Shown here piece after piece: positions 1-10,701 of a stretch of DNA of 64,000 bases (position 1 is its first letter; each line of letters begins with the position of its first letter). The notes beneath the pieces are model-generated. The model was not told the DNA's origin. It made no database searches and saw only the letters and a list, made by a program, of their open reading frames with translations. Position numbers and translations under genes: made by a program. Source of the stretch: Streptomyces sp. PKU-EA00015 (GTDB lineage Bacteria > Actinomycetota > Actinomycetes > Streptomycetales > Streptomycetaceae); NCBI RefSeq assembly GCF_013387495.1, contig NZ_JABZEE010000004.1:1-64000 (forward strand), given 5' to 3'.

Positions 1-1
1 C

Positions 2-2371
2 GACAACGTCAACTCCATGGCGAACAACCTCACCAACCAGGTGCGCAACATCGCCCAGGTCACCACGGCCGTCGCCCGCGGCGACCTCACCCGCAAGATC
101 GACGTCGACGCGCGCGGCGAGATCCTGGAGCTGAAGACCACCATCAACACGATGGTCGATCAGCTGTCCTCGTTCGCGGCGGAGGTCACCCGCGTGGCCC
201 GCGAGGTCGGCAGCGAAGGCCGGCTCGGCGGCCAGGCGGAGGTGGAGGGCGTCTCCGGCACCTGGAAACGGCTCACCCAGAACGTCAACGAACTCGCCGG
301 CAACCTGACCCGTCAGGTACGCGCCATCGCCGAGGTCACCAGCGCCGTCGCCGAGGGCGACCTCACCCGCTCCATCACCGTCGAGGCCCCGGGCGAGGTC
401 GGCGACCTCAAGGACAACATCAACGCGATGGTGGAGTCCCTGCGCGCCACCATCCGCGCCAACGAGGAGCAGGACTGGCTCAAGAGCAACCTCGCCAGGA
501 TGTCCGGCCTGATGCAGGGCACCCGCAACCTCTACGTCGTCGCCGAACGCATCATGGAGGAGGTCCCGCCGCTGGTCCGCGCCCAGTACGGCGGATTCTT
601 CCTGGCCGAGGAGGGGGCCGACGGGCCCGAGCTCGTCATGATCGCCTCGTACGGCTCTCCCGAGGGCCCCGGGGAGCAGCCGCGCCGCTTCCGCTTCGGC
701 CAGTCCCTCGTCGGCCAGGCCGCGCGCAGCCGCCGCCCCGTCGAGGTGCACGACCTGCCGCCCGGCTACGCCACCGTCACGACCGGCACCGGAAGCGCCG
801 ACCCGAGCCATCTGCTCGTGCTGCCCGTCGTCCTCGAGGAGCAGGTGCTCGCGGTCATCGAACTCGCCGCCGTCCGCCCGCTCACCGTCGTCCACCGCCA
901 CTTCCTCGACCAGTTCATCGAGACCGTCGGCGTCAATGTCAGCACCCTCCTCGCCAACAGCCGCACCGACGAACTCCTGGAGCAGTCGCAGCGGCTCACC
1001 GCCGAACTCAGCACCCGTTCCAGGGAACTGACGGCACGCCAGGAGGAGCTCCAGCGTTCCAACGCCGAGCTCAAGGAGAAGGCGGCTCTGCTGGCCGACC
1101 GCAACCGCGACATCGAGCGCAAGAACCTGGAGATCGAGCAGGCCCGACAGGAACTGGAGGCGCGAGCCCAGCAGTTGTCGCGGACGTCGATGTACAAGTC
1201 CGAGTTCCTCGCCAACATGAGCCACGAACTGCGCACCCCGCTCAACAGCCTGCTCATCCTGGCCCAGCTCCTCGCGCAGAACGTCGAAGGCAACCTGACC
1301 GAGAAGCAGGTCGACTACGCGCAGGTCATCCACTCGGCCGGCTCCGACCTGCTCCAGCTCATCAACGACATCCTGGACCTGTCGAAGGTCGAGGCGGGCA
1401 AGATGCCCGTCCACCCGGCCCCGTTCGCCCTCTCCGACCTCATGGAGTACGTCGAGGCCACGTTCCGTCCCGTCGCCGGCGAGCACGACCTCGCCTTCGA
1501 GGTGATCGCGGAGCCCGGCACCCCCGACCGCCTGACCACCGACGAGTCGCGGCTGCGCCAGGTACTGCGCAACCTGCTGTCCAACGCCCTGAAGTTCACC
1601 GAGCGGGGCCGGGTCGAACTGCGCGTCGCGAACGTCCCCGACGACGAGGTGCCCGCCCCGCTGCGCGGGACCGGAGCCGTCGTCGCCTTCCACGTCCGCG
1701 ACACCGGCATCGGCATCCCCGCCGACCGGCTGGAGAGCATGTTCGGCGCCTTCCAGCAGGGCGACGGCACCACCTCACGCCACTACGGCGGCACCGGCCT
1801 CGGCCTGTCCATCAGCCGGGAGGTCGCCAGTCTGCTGGGCGGTGTGATCGAGGTGGACAGCAGCCCCGGACGCGGCAGCTGCTTCACCCTCTTCCTGCCG
1901 GTCCACGGGCGCGGCGGCGTCCTTGACGCGTCGGAGACCGGCATCGCTGCGCAGGAGACGGACGAGCCCGCCCGGGACACGTCCGCCACCGGCCACACCG
2001 TCCTCGTCGTGGACGACGACAGACGCAATGTGTTCGCCCTCACCGAGATCCTCGAGAGCGAGGGCATCAGCGTGCTGGCGGCCGACAACGGCAGGGACGG
2101 CATCGAACTGCTGCGGACGCACGACGAGATCGGGCTCGTCATGATGGACGTGATGATGGCCGGCATGGACGGATACGCGACCATGGCCGCCATGCGGGAC
2201 CTCCCGCGTGCCGGGCACGTGCCGGTCATCGTCGTCACCGCCAAGGCCATGCCGGGCGACCGGGCCGACGCCCTCGCCGCCGGCGCCGACGACTACGTGG
2301 CCAAGCCCGTGGACGCCCTGCGGCTGCTGGCGAAGATCCGGGGCCTGTTGGGAGAGACACACAGCCCCTGA
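2..2371 (+). CDS. Hybrid sensor histidine kinase with HAMP repeats (5' end outside window)
   Basis: The reading frame is open to the left edge and begins inside a HAMP repeat, so the N-terminus lies outside the window. Counting from the first Met (position 17), HAMP-type repeats occupy about residues 1-150, a GAF domain about 165-315, a coiled coil about 320-390, HisKA about 395-460 with the phospho-acceptor His near residue 403 in SHELRTPLN, HATPase_c about 500-630 with the GTGLGLS box, and a C-terminal receiver about 660-780 with its phospho-Asp near 711 in MMDVMM. A soluble multi-HAMP hybrid kinase of this layout resembles OsaA, the osmotic-stress kinase of S. coelicolor. That link is an inference supported by the SigB-like promoters nearby. 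The next gene is convergent. Confidence 0.9.
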   Translation, partial: DNVNSMANNLTNQVRNIAQVTTAVARGDLTRKIDVDARGEILELKTTINTMVDQLSSFAAEVTRVAREVGSEGRLGGQAEVEGVSGTWKRLTQNVNELAGNLTRQVRAIAEVTSAVAEGDLTRSITVEAPGEVGDLKDNINAMVESLRATIRANEEQDWLKSNLARMSGLMQGTRNLYVVAERIMEEVPPLVRAQYGGFFLAEEGADGPELVMIASYGSPEGPGEQPRRFRFGQSLVGQAARSRRPVEVHDLPPGYATVTTGTGSADPSHLLVLPVVLEEQVLAVIELAAVRPLTVVHRHFLDQFIETVGVNVSTLLANSRTDELLEQSQRLTAELSTRSRELTARQEELQRSNAELKEKAALLADRNRDIERKNLEIEQARQELEARAQQLSRTSMYKSEFLANMSHELRTPLNSLLILAQLLAQNVEGNLTEKQVDYAQVIHSAGSDLLQLINDILDLSKVEAGKMPVHPAPFALSDLMEYVEATFRPVAGEHDLAFEVIAEPGTPDRLTTDESRLRQVLRNLLSNALKFTERGRVELRVANVPDDEVPAPLRGTGAVVAFHVRDTGIGIPADRLESMFGAFQQGDGTTSRHYGGTGLGLSISREVASLLGGVIEVDSSPGRGSCFTLFLPVHGRGGVLDASETGIAAQETDEPARDTSATGHTVLVVDDDRRNVFALTEILESEGISVLAADNGRDGIELLRTHDEIGLVMMDVMMAGMDGYATMAAMRDLPRAGHVPVIVVTAKAMPGDRADALAAGADDYVAKPVDALRLLAKIRGLLGETHSP

Positions 2372-2482
2372 CCGCCGGGCGGCGCGACGGACCGATCCTG
2401 TGCGGGGCGCCCACGTGTACGCGCAGGAGCCGCGGACAGGAGCGGGAGGCGGTGCCCGAGCGGCGCCACGGTCCGCCCGGTG

Positions 2483-4762
2483 TCAGGAGGGACGGATGGC
2501 GATCAGGCTGGTGTCGTCGTCCGTGTCGCCGGTGGCCTCGCGGAGGAGCCGGTCCACCTGCTCCTCGACGGAGCACGGACCGAGCTCCTCCGCGGTCAGG
2601 CGCAGGGCGTCCAGCCCCTTGTCCAGGCCGTCGTGGCGCCGCTCGATGAGACCGTCCGTGAACAGCAGCAACGTGTCACCGGGGACCAGGCGGGTCGTCC
2701 TCTCGCCGTACGAGGTCGTCGGCAGGGCGCCCAGCAGGATGTCGTGCGGCGGCTCCAGCAGCCGGGCCCTGCCCTCGCGGACCAGCAGGAGGGGCAGATG
2801 GCCTGCGCTCGCCCAGTGCAGGACGCGGTCCGACGGGTCGTACAGCGCGCACACGGCCGTGGCCGTGGGGTGCCCCGGCGCGTGCAGCGTCACCTCGTTG
2901 AGCCAGTCCATGAGCCGGCCGGGCGGATGCCCCGTGAAGGCAAGCCCCCGCAGGGCGTTGCGCAGGGCCACCATTCCCGTGGCCGAGTCGATCCCGTGTC
3001 CGGCGACGTCCCCGACCGCCACCAGCACCTGCCCGTCCGGCAGCGGCAGGATGTCGTACCAGTCACCGCCGACCCGGTACTCGGCCGCCGCAGGCCGGTA
3101 GCGGGCCGCCGCGCTCAGCCCCGGCAGCAGGGCCGGCGGCGGGATCTCCGGCACGATGGCCTGCTGCAGCTGGAGAACCAGCCGGTGCCGCAGAACGGCC
3201 TGCGCGCGCACCGCGTTGAGCTGGTCGAACGTCGCGGTGAGCGCGACCTCCGTGTGGTACTCGGCGGAGATGTCCTGGTAGACGCCGGTGATCCCGGTGA
3301 GCGTGGACTCGCGCAGCAGCGGCTCGGCGGCGATCCGCACATGACGGGGACCGCCGTCCTGCCGTACCACCCGGACCACGGCCGACGCGCCCTTGCGGCG
3401 CTCCATCACATCGGTGAGCAGCTCCGCGAGATCGTCCGTGTCCTCGGGATGCACGCGGGAACGCAGTTCGGGAAGGGGGACCGGCACCGCGTCCCGGGGC
3501 ATGCCGAAGATCGCGTACGTCTGCTCGGTCCACGTCGTCCGGCCCGTCGTCAGGTCGTCCTCGAAGAGCGCGAGGCCCTGCAGACGCCCCACCGCGCGGC
3601 CGACCGCCGTGCGGCGGTCGCTCGCCGTGTGCCACAGGACGACGGCGCGGTCCCTGCCCGCCGGAAGGACCCGCACGTCCAGGAGCGGAGCCGGGGACTC
3701 GTCGCCGTGGTGCTCGGCGGGCAGCCGTGCCGCCCGCTGGAGGAAGCCCGCGTACTGTGCGCGCCGGGCCATCGCCGACAGGTCCCTGTGCACCAGGGGG
3801 AACGCCACCTCGATCGGGCGGCCCGCCACCCGGTGGGCCCCGCCGAGGGCCTCGGCCGCCTGCGCGTTCACGTGCTCGACCGTCAGGGCATAGTCGCCCG
3901 GGTCGCGGTGCAGCGTCATCGCGGGGCCGACCAGACAGTCCAGCAGGTCGTCGAGCGCGGGCAGTTCGGCGAGCGGCTCGGCCGCCGCCCCCAGCAGCCG
4001 GCCCGCGACCTCGACGAGCGCCGGCAGCGCGACACGCACCTGCTCGTCCAGCTCGGTGCTGTCCGGCCAGACGGCCAGGGCAAGACCCACCGCGGAGCCG
4101 CGCACGCGCAGCGGGACGACCGCCCGTGCGGCCCGCGCGAAGGGGCCGGGCAGCACGTCCCCGTCCGCAGGGCCGGACGGCAGCCAGACCGGCTCGCCCT
4201 CGGTGAGCGCCCTGCGCAGGGGCAACGGCGCGGCGGGCGGGATCCACCGCCACTGAGACGCCTCCAGGGCGCCGGCCCCCGCATGCCCCATGAGCTCCAA
4301 GCAGCCGGACTCCGTCTGCCGCCACAACCACAGCGCCTCCACCCCGAGCGGACGCAGGCCGCCCTCCAGCAGCGTGGCGGCACCCCTGGAGACGGACTCC
4401 TCGGCCTCCGCCGCGGCCGTGACCTGACGCAGCCGGCGGGCGTCGGTCCACAGGGTGCTTCCCTGCTCGCGGTCAGGGGCAGGAGGCGCGGAGACGGTGA
4501 GGGACCCGGCCACGCCGTTGACGATGTCGGCGGCGATGTCCTCCGGGCTCGACGCGGCGGCCCGCGCCAGCCGCGCCAGATGTTCCGCCGCCTCGGACGG
4601 CGAGGTCTGCAGCTGTGCGGCGAGGATGCCGGTGGCCACGTCGGTCAGATGCCGTCGGGTGATGTCGTCCCGCAGCGCGGCGTTCTCCGCGGTGAGCCGC
4701 TGGAGGACCGCCGGCGTGTGGTTCTGCCCGCCGCCGCCTTCGAAGGGCCCGTGCGCAGGCAT
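2483..4762 (-). CDS. ANTAR-GAF-PAS-SpoIIE (PP2C) serine phosphatase
   Basis: A 759-aa cytosolic regulator. An ANTAR-like helical segment sits at about residues 20-90, a GAF region at about 105-260, PAS-type regions at about 270-510, and a SpoIIE/PP2C phosphatase domain at about 540-759. In the last domain GGDWYD and VGDVAGHG supply the metal-binding aspartates. Such proteins usually dephosphorylate anti-sigma-factor antagonists, so a role in partner switching for a stress sigma factor is plausible but inferred; no antagonist or anti-sigma gene is adjacent. ANTAR normally binds RNA, and its fusion to a phosphatase is well known in Streptomyces. The gene is convergent with the hybrid kinase, which may work in the same stress pathway. 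Confidence 0.9.
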   Translation of the reverse strand: MPAHGPFEGGGGQNHTPAVLQRLTAENAALRDDITRRHLTDVATGILAAQLQTSPSEAAEHLARLARAAASSPEDIAADIVNGVAGSLTVSAPPAPDREQGSTLWTDARRLRQVTAAAEAEESVSRGAATLLEGGLRPLGVEALWLWRQTESGCLELMGHAGAGALEASQWRWIPPAAPLPLRRALTEGEPVWLPSGPADGDVLPGPFARAARAVVPLRVRGSAVGLALAVWPDSTELDEQVRVALPALVEVAGRLLGAAAEPLAELPALDDLLDCLVGPAMTLHRDPGDYALTVEHVNAQAAEALGGAHRVAGRPIEVAFPLVHRDLSAMARRAQYAGFLQRAARLPAEHHGDESPAPLLDVRVLPAGRDRAVVLWHTASDRRTAVGRAVGRLQGLALFEDDLTTGRTTWTEQTYAIFGMPRDAVPVPLPELRSRVHPEDTDDLAELLTDVMERRKGASAVVRVVRQDGGPRHVRIAAEPLLRESTLTGITGVYQDISAEYHTEVALTATFDQLNAVRAQAVLRHRLVLQLQQAIVPEIPPPALLPGLSAAARYRPAAAEYRVGGDWYDILPLPDGQVLVAVGDVAGHGIDSATGMVALRNALRGLAFTGHPPGRLMDWLNEVTLHAPGHPTATAVCALYDPSDRVLHWASAGHLPLLLVREGRARLLEPPHDILLGALPTTSYGERTTRLVPGDTLLLFTDGLIERRHDGLDKGLDALRLTAEELGPCSVEEQVDRLLREATGDTDDDTSLIAIRPS

Positions 4763-4925
4763 GTGTCTCGACCACTCCCTCTCGGGCAGCGCGGGCGACC
4801 GGGAACGATCGCCGCCCCGCTGTGGAGTTTACGCGCGGCGGGGAGCGGCGGCACATGTGCGCATCGGCGGGTGTCCGGCGTGGCCCTGATCCGCCGGACA
4901 CGCCCCGCAAGGACCGCCGGCGCCG

Positions 4926-4950
4926 GATTGTCGGCGGCGGGCGCGGGTAC
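4926..4950 (+). promoter_or_regulatory. SigB-like promoter (GATT-N15-GGGTAC)
   Basis: GATT at 4926-4929 is followed after 15 nt by GGGTAC at 4945-4950. This fits the GNNT-N14-16-GGGTAC/T form reported for SigB promoters in S. coelicolor. It sits about 100 nt before the start at 5053. The -10 is part of the palindrome GGGTACCC. Confidence 0.5.
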
Positions 4951-5052
4951 CCGCAGTACCCGATCGCCGCAGCGCTCGGCAGCGCGATTGCGGCACCGTC
5001 CGGTGCGACGCACGGTGGACGGGTCGGATCCGTCCCGGTCGAAGGAGTAGAC

Positions 5053-5376
5053 ATGCCCCGCGGTTCCAGCCCCAAGAGGGAACGGCAGTACGAGCACATC
5101 AAGGAGAGCGCCGAGCAGCGCGGCGAGAGCGACAAGCGCGCCAAGGAGATCGCGGCGCGGACGGTCAACAAGGAACGGGCCCGCTCGGGCGAGTCCCGTA
5201 CGGCGAGCAAGACGTCCAAGCAGGACATGTCCTCTTCGAGCCGCGGCGGGAAGCGTTCGGGGAAGGGCTCCGAGGGTCCCACGTACGACCAGCTGTACGC
5301 GGAGGCGCAGCGTCGCAACGTGCACGGCCGCTCCTCCATGAACAAGGCCGAACTGAAGCGTTCCCTCGGCAAGTGA
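5053..5376 (+). CDS. Small Lys/Arg/Ser-rich stress protein with C-terminal Rho-N-like segment
   Basis: A 107-aa, highly charged protein. The first 75 residues are rich in Lys, Arg, Ser and Glu and probably disordered. The last 35 (TYDQLYAEAQRRNVHGRSSM onward, ending in ELKRSLGK) look like the SAP/Rho-N helix-turn-helix fold used for nucleic-acid binding. ATG at 5053 is chosen because GAAGGAG lies 6-12 nt upstream and the conserved-looking MPRGSSPKRERQYEHI follows; the open frame further upstream shows no coding character. Similar proteins are often called plasmid stabilisation protein in Streptomyces, a label with little support. The SigB-like promoter upstream suggests a stress role. Confidence 0.8.
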   Translation: MPRGSSPKRERQYEHIKESAEQRGESDKRAKEIAARTVNKERARSGESRTASKTSKQDMSSSSRGGKRSGKGSEGPTYDQLYAEAQRRNVHGRSSMNKAELKRSLGK

Positions 5377-5480
5377 CGGCCTTTCGGTCCGGTCCCTGCC
5401 AGCGGTCCGGCCGGCCGGGCGCACCCTCGTCACCCGGTCGGCCGAACCATGTTCCGGAGCCGTCGGTGACCGCGCGCCGT

Positions 5481-6185
5481 TCAGCTCTTCGCCGCCGCCT
5501 CGCCGGCCCCCGCCGCCACCGCATCGGCGACCTCCGTGTCCACCGCGGCCCGGACGAGCGCCGCCGCGAGATGGACCGGGTCGTTGTTCGGCGCGGACTT
5601 CAGGCCGCGGGCGGACTTCAGAAGGGTCTGCGCGTCGGCGGGCAGGCCCAGCCTGCGGGCACCGTCCAGGGCCTTGTCGTCCAGCAGCGGACCCGCCTCC
5701 GGCCACACGCCCTGCACCTCGCGCAGGAAGATCTCGACCCCGGCCGGTCCGAGACCGGGCACCTCCCGCAACAGCTTCCGCAGCTCCCCGGCGTCCCTGC
5801 CGGCCGCCTCGCGCATGCGGCGCAGGTCTCCGCCGTACTTGTCGAGCACCAGCTCAGCCGCCTTGCCCAGCTGCGTCGCCGTGCTCTCGTCGTAACGCCG
5901 GTAGCCGCCCCTGCCGAGGGCGTCGACCCTGTCCTGCCAGGACGCGTCGGCCATGGCGCGTGCGCTGCGCATGCCCGCACCGCTGAGCTCCCGCGCGGAG
6001 GCGACCGCGGCCGAGCTGCGGATGCGGGCGCTCAGCAGACAGGTGAGCACGAGCAGCCGGTACAGCGGCTGCGGGGTGTCCCGCAGCCGGATGCCCGCCT
6101 CCTCGGCGTAGGTGCTGCCGTGCTCGTCGAGCAGCGCCCGCAGGACCTCGCGCTGCTTCGCGGGGGACGCGGTCCGCGCGGTCAT
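5481..6185 (-). CDS. HhH-GPD-type endonuclease III-like protein lacking the usual lysine and FeS cysteines
   Basis: A 234-aa protein with a helix-hairpin-helix at about residues 140-160 (REVPGLGPAGVEIFLREV), the DNA-backbone-binding element of the endonuclease III/MutY superfamily, followed by an Asp-containing segment (LLDDKALDGARRLGL). Two things are odd. The catalytic Lys that follows GVG in bifunctional Nth enzymes is absent (GLGPAG instead of GVGRKT), and there is no C-terminal four-cysteine iron-sulfur cluster. It may be a monofunctional or structural DNA-binding member. The start overlaps the stop of a 48-aa ORF in an ATGA arrangement, so translation is probably coupled. Confidence 0.85.
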   Translation of the reverse strand: MTARTASPAKQREVLRALLDEHGSTYAEEAGIRLRDTPQPLYRLLVLTCLLSARIRSSAAVASARELSGAGMRSARAMADASWQDRVDALGRGGYRRYDESTATQLGKAAELVLDKYGGDLRRMREAAGRDAGELRKLLREVPGLGPAGVEIFLREVQGVWPEAGPLLDDKALDGARRLGLPADAQTLLKSARGLKSAPNNDPVHLAAALVRAAVDTEVADAVAAGAGEAAAKS

Positions 6186-6328
6186 GTCCGCTCACCGTTC
6201 CCGTACGGCCGGTGCAGCGGCGCGTCGCGCCGGCCGCCGACGGACTCGTCCGTCCAGGCCGTGTCGACCTGCAGGCTCCCCCGCGGTCCGGGACGCTCGG
6301 GGAGAGGGGTGGGAATCGCCGGCTCCAT
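6182..6328 (-). CDS. Small hypothetical protein (48 aa) translationally coupled to the HhH endonuclease
   Basis: ATG at 6326-6328 is preceded by a strong ribosome-binding site (GGGAGGAAGACC then ATG, reading the minus strand). The frame encodes 48 residues, Pro-rich at the N-terminus (MEPAIPTPLPERPGP), and ends in TGA overlapping the ATG of the endonuclease. A strong RBS, a stop/start overlap and a SigB-like promoter 42 nt upstream together support a real gene. No family was recognised. It could be a short leader that tunes expression of the endonuclease or a small stress protein. Confidence 0.6.
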   Translation of the reverse strand: MEPAIPTPLPERPGPRGSLQVDTAWTDESVGGRRDAPLHRPYGNGERT

Positions 6329-6349
6329 GGTCTTCCTCCCTCGGAGGCC

Positions 6350-6394
6350 GGATATCGCGTCACGAGCGGGTACCCGCTGGGTGGGCGGCGACAC
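6350..6394. promoter_or_regulatory. Bidirectional SigB-like promoter built on GGGTACCC
   Basis: The palindrome GGGTACCC (6368-6375) provides a -10 on both strands. On the plus strand GGAT (6350-6353) lies 14 nt before GGGTAC, pointing at the gene starting at 6452. On the minus strand GTGT (complement of 6391-6394) lies 15 nt before GGGTAC, pointing at the ORF starting at 6328. Both fit GNNT-N14-16-GGGTAC. Confidence 0.5.
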
Positions 6395-6451
6395 GCCGTC
6401 CCGCGCCGAGGCGGCGCGGGACACAGCGACGAACGGAAGGGACGGTCGGCC

Positions 6452-6694
6452 GTGAACGAGACCGAGCGCCAGGGCATCGACCCGGCACGCCTGGACGAGC
6501 AGGATCTGCTGCGCGAGCTGGAGAGCATCCACCGCAGCCGTCACGACACGCTGCTGTACGGGTCGGCGGCCGCGTTCACGGCGCACGACGCGCGCATGAA
6601 GGAGCTGGAGGCCGAGTACCTGCGCCGCCACCCCGAGCGCCCGGTCGCCCCGGGCCGCACGCGCGAGGGCGCCCGCGCCCGCGGGCACAGCTGA
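6452..6694 (+). CDS. DUF6158-like small protein
   Basis: An 80-aa, charged, probably helical cytosolic protein. The core pattern (DPARLDEQDLLRELESIHR, then RHDTL, then ELEAEYLRRHPER) matches a small family common in Streptomyces that I recall as DUF6158; function unknown. GTG at 6452 is chosen because GGAAGGGACGG lies 7-16 nt upstream and the conserved part begins shortly afterwards. A SigB-like promoter is about 80 nt upstream, so stress induction is likely. A terminator hairpin follows immediately. Confidence 0.8.
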   Translation: MNETERQGIDPARLDEQDLLRELESIHRSRHDTLLYGSAAAFTAHDARMKELEAEYLRRHPERPVAPGRTREGARARGHS

Positions 6695-6710
6695 CCGAGG
6701 GCAGGGCCTC

Positions 6711-6745
6711 GCGGCACCGGGGCCGGCGCCCGGCCCCGGTGCCGC
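6711..6745. terminator. Bidirectional terminator hairpin, 15-bp stem
   Basis: Perfect 15-bp arms at 6711-6725 and 6731-6745 enclose a 5-nt loop. It lies between the convergent genes ending at 6694 and 6751 and can serve both. Confidence 0.8.
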
Positions 6746-6750
6746 ATCGA

Positions 6751-7308
6751 TCAGCGGCCGGCGGCGACGCCGGAGCTGCGCGCGAACTCGGCCGTGAACG
6801 CCGCGCAGAACGCCTTGAGATCTGCCGGCTTGCGGCTCGTGATCAGAGTGCTCGGCGCCGCCTGGCAGACCTGCACCTGCTCGTCCACCCAGTCGCCGCC
6901 CGCGTTGCGGATGTCGGTGCGCAGGCTGGGCCAGGACGTCAGGGTGCGCCCGCGGACGACGTCTGCCTCCACCAGCGTCCACGGGCCGTGGCAGATCGAG
7001 GCGACCGGCTTGCCCGCATCGAAGAAGGACTTGATGAAGGCCACCGCCTTCTTGTCCATGCGCAGGGCGTCCGGGTTGGCCAGCCCGCCCGGCAGCACCA
7101 GGGCGCCGTAGTCGTCCGCGGACGCCTCGGAGACCACTTGGTCCACCGGGAAGGTGTCCGCCTTGTCGAGATGGTTGAAGGCCTGGACCCGGCCCGGCCG
7201 TGTCGAGATCAGCCGGGGCTCGTGGCCCGCGTCCTTCGCCGCCTGCCACGGGTCGGTGAGTTCGATCTGCTCCACGCCCTCGTGGGCCGTCACAAACGCG
7301 ATCAGCAT
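6751..7308 (-). CDS. DJ-1/PfpI-family class I glutamine amidotransferase-like protein
   Basis: A 185-aa single-domain protein of the PfpI/DJ-1 family (stress chaperone, deglycase or peptidase-like proteins). The nucleophile elbow ASICHGPW at about residues 103-110 carries the catalytic Cys followed by His, and the acidic residue near the N-terminus is E18 or nearby in VEQIELTDPW. Length is usual for the YhbO/PfpI type. The family is typically induced by oxidative, osmotic or carbonyl stress, which agrees with the SigB-like promoter 46 nt upstream of the ATG. It is monocistronic and separated from the mut operon by a hairpin. Confidence 0.92.
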   Translation of the reverse strand: MLIAFVTAHEGVEQIELTDPWQAAKDAGHEPRLISTRPGRVQAFNHLDKADTFPVDQVVSEASADDYGALVLPGGLANPDALRMDKKAVAFIKSFFDAGKPVASICHGPWTLVEADVVRGRTLTSWPSLRTDIRNAGGDWVDEQVQVCQAAPSTLITSRKPADLKAFCAAFTAEFARSSGVAAGR

Positions 7309-7353
7309 GATGAACGCTCCTTGCTGTGTCCCCTCGCTGCTTCGCCCCGCCGG

Positions 7354-7379
7354 GTACCCGGAGCCCCCGGCGCCGACAC
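7354..7379 (-). promoter_or_regulatory. SigB-like promoter of the PfpI gene (GTGT-N16-GGGTAC)
   Basis: Reading the minus strand, GTGT (7379-7376) lies 16 nt before GGGTAC (7359-7354), about 45 nt upstream of the PfpI start. The -10 is again part of GGGTACCC (7352-7359). Confidence 0.5.
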
Positions 7380-7452
7380 CATCGCCCTCGGCAGGTTTGG
7401 AGCGGACACAGCGGGGGACCCGGCCGTCCGGTCGAGCGGCCGATGGGATGAG

Positions 7453-7482
7453 GCCGGGTGCGGACGGCGGACCGCACCCGGC
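7453..7482 (-). terminator. Terminator of the mutA-mutB-meaB operon
   Basis: Perfect 11-bp arms (7453-7463 and 7472-7482) with an 8-nt loop, starting 18 nt beyond the meaB stop. Confidence 0.75.
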
Positions 7483-7499
7483 TCGCCTCTCGCGCGGGC

Positions 7500-8489
7500 C
7501 TACTGCGGCCGTGCGAACGCTTCGAGCAGGCGTTCCGCCGCCAGCGTCGCGGTCAGCGTGCCCTCCCGGACCCGGCGTTCGACATCCGGCGCGAGTTCCC
7601 GTACGGCCGGGTGCCGGTGCAGCCGCTCCGCCAGCGCGTCGCGGACCATGGCCCAGGTCCAGTCGATCTGCTGGTCACGCCGTTTGGCCGCCAGCCGCCC
7701 CGTCGACTCCAGCACCGTCCGGTGCTGCTCCAGCCGCTCCCACAGCGTGTCGAGCCCGGTGCCCTCGCGGGCGCTGCACGACAGCACCGGAGGGGTCCAC
7801 GCGGCGTCGGCCGGATGCATGAGCCGCAAGGCGCCGGCCAGTTCCCGGGCGGCGGACCGGGCGTCGCGCTCGTGCGGGCCGTCCGCCTTGTTCACGGCGA
7901 TCACATCGGCGAGTTCCAGAACGCCCTTCTTGATGCCCTGGAGCTGGTCCCCGGTCCGGGCGAGGCTCAGCAGCAGGAACGAGTCGACCATGTCCGCCAC
8001 CGCGGTCTCGGACTGGCCGACACCGACCGTCTCGACCAGTACGACGTCGTACCCGGCGGCCTCCATCACGATGATCGTCTCGCGGGTCGCCTTCGCCACA
8101 CCGCCGAGCGTGCCCGCGCTGGGGGAGGGCCGCACGAAAGCGGCCGGATCCGTCGCGAGCCGCTCCATCCGGGTCTTGTCGCCCAGGATGGAGCCGCCGG
8201 TACGCGTGGACGACGGGTCGACCGCGAGGACGGCGACCCGGTGGCCCAGGCCTGTGAGCATCGACCCGAGCGCGTCGATGAACGTGGACTTGCCGACGCC
8301 GGGCACACCGCTGATGCCCACCCGCCGGGCCGCGCCCGCGTACGGCAGCAGCTCGGTGAGCAACTGCTGCGCGAGCACCTTGTGGTCGGCGCGCGTGGAC
8401 TCGACGAGCGTGACGGCGCGGGCGACGTAGGCCCGCGACCCGCCCCGCACGCCCTTGACGTAGGCGTCGATGTCGATCTTCGGCGGCAT
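7500..8489 (-). CDS. meaB: Methylmalonyl-CoA mutase-associated G3E GTPase MeaB
   Basis: A 329-aa G3E-family GTPase that loads and protects adenosylcobalamin in methylmalonyl-CoA mutase. The Walker A motif GVPGVGKST is at residues 61-69, the DPSS and ETVGVGQSE switch elements lie downstream, and the base-recognition motif NKAD is near residue 195. Length and motifs match bacterial MeaB and human MMAA. It starts 4 nt after the mutB stop and ends the operon, so the chaperone is made together with its client. Confidence 0.97.
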   Translation of the reverse strand: MPPKIDIDAYVKGVRGGSRAYVARAVTLVESTRADHKVLAQQLLTELLPYAGAARRVGISGVPGVGKSTFIDALGSMLTGLGHRVAVLAVDPSSTRTGGSILGDKTRMERLATDPAAFVRPSPSAGTLGGVAKATRETIIVMEAAGYDVVLVETVGVGQSETAVADMVDSFLLLSLARTGDQLQGIKKGVLELADVIAVNKADGPHERDARSAARELAGALRLMHPADAAWTPPVLSCSAREGTGLDTLWERLEQHRTVLESTGRLAAKRRDQQIDWTWAMVRDALAERLHRHPAVRELAPDVERRVREGTLTATLAAERLLEAFARPQ

Positions 8490-8493
8490 GGGC

Positions 8494-10697
<2,204 letters not shown>

Positions 10698-10701
<4 letters not shown>

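Noticed and set aside
2480..5050. An 856-codon open frame opposite the SpoIIE phosphatase
   Set aside because: It is the antisense shadow of a clear phosphatase gene; the Arg/Gln/His/Gly-rich composition is typical of GC-rich antisense frames and no domain is recognisable.
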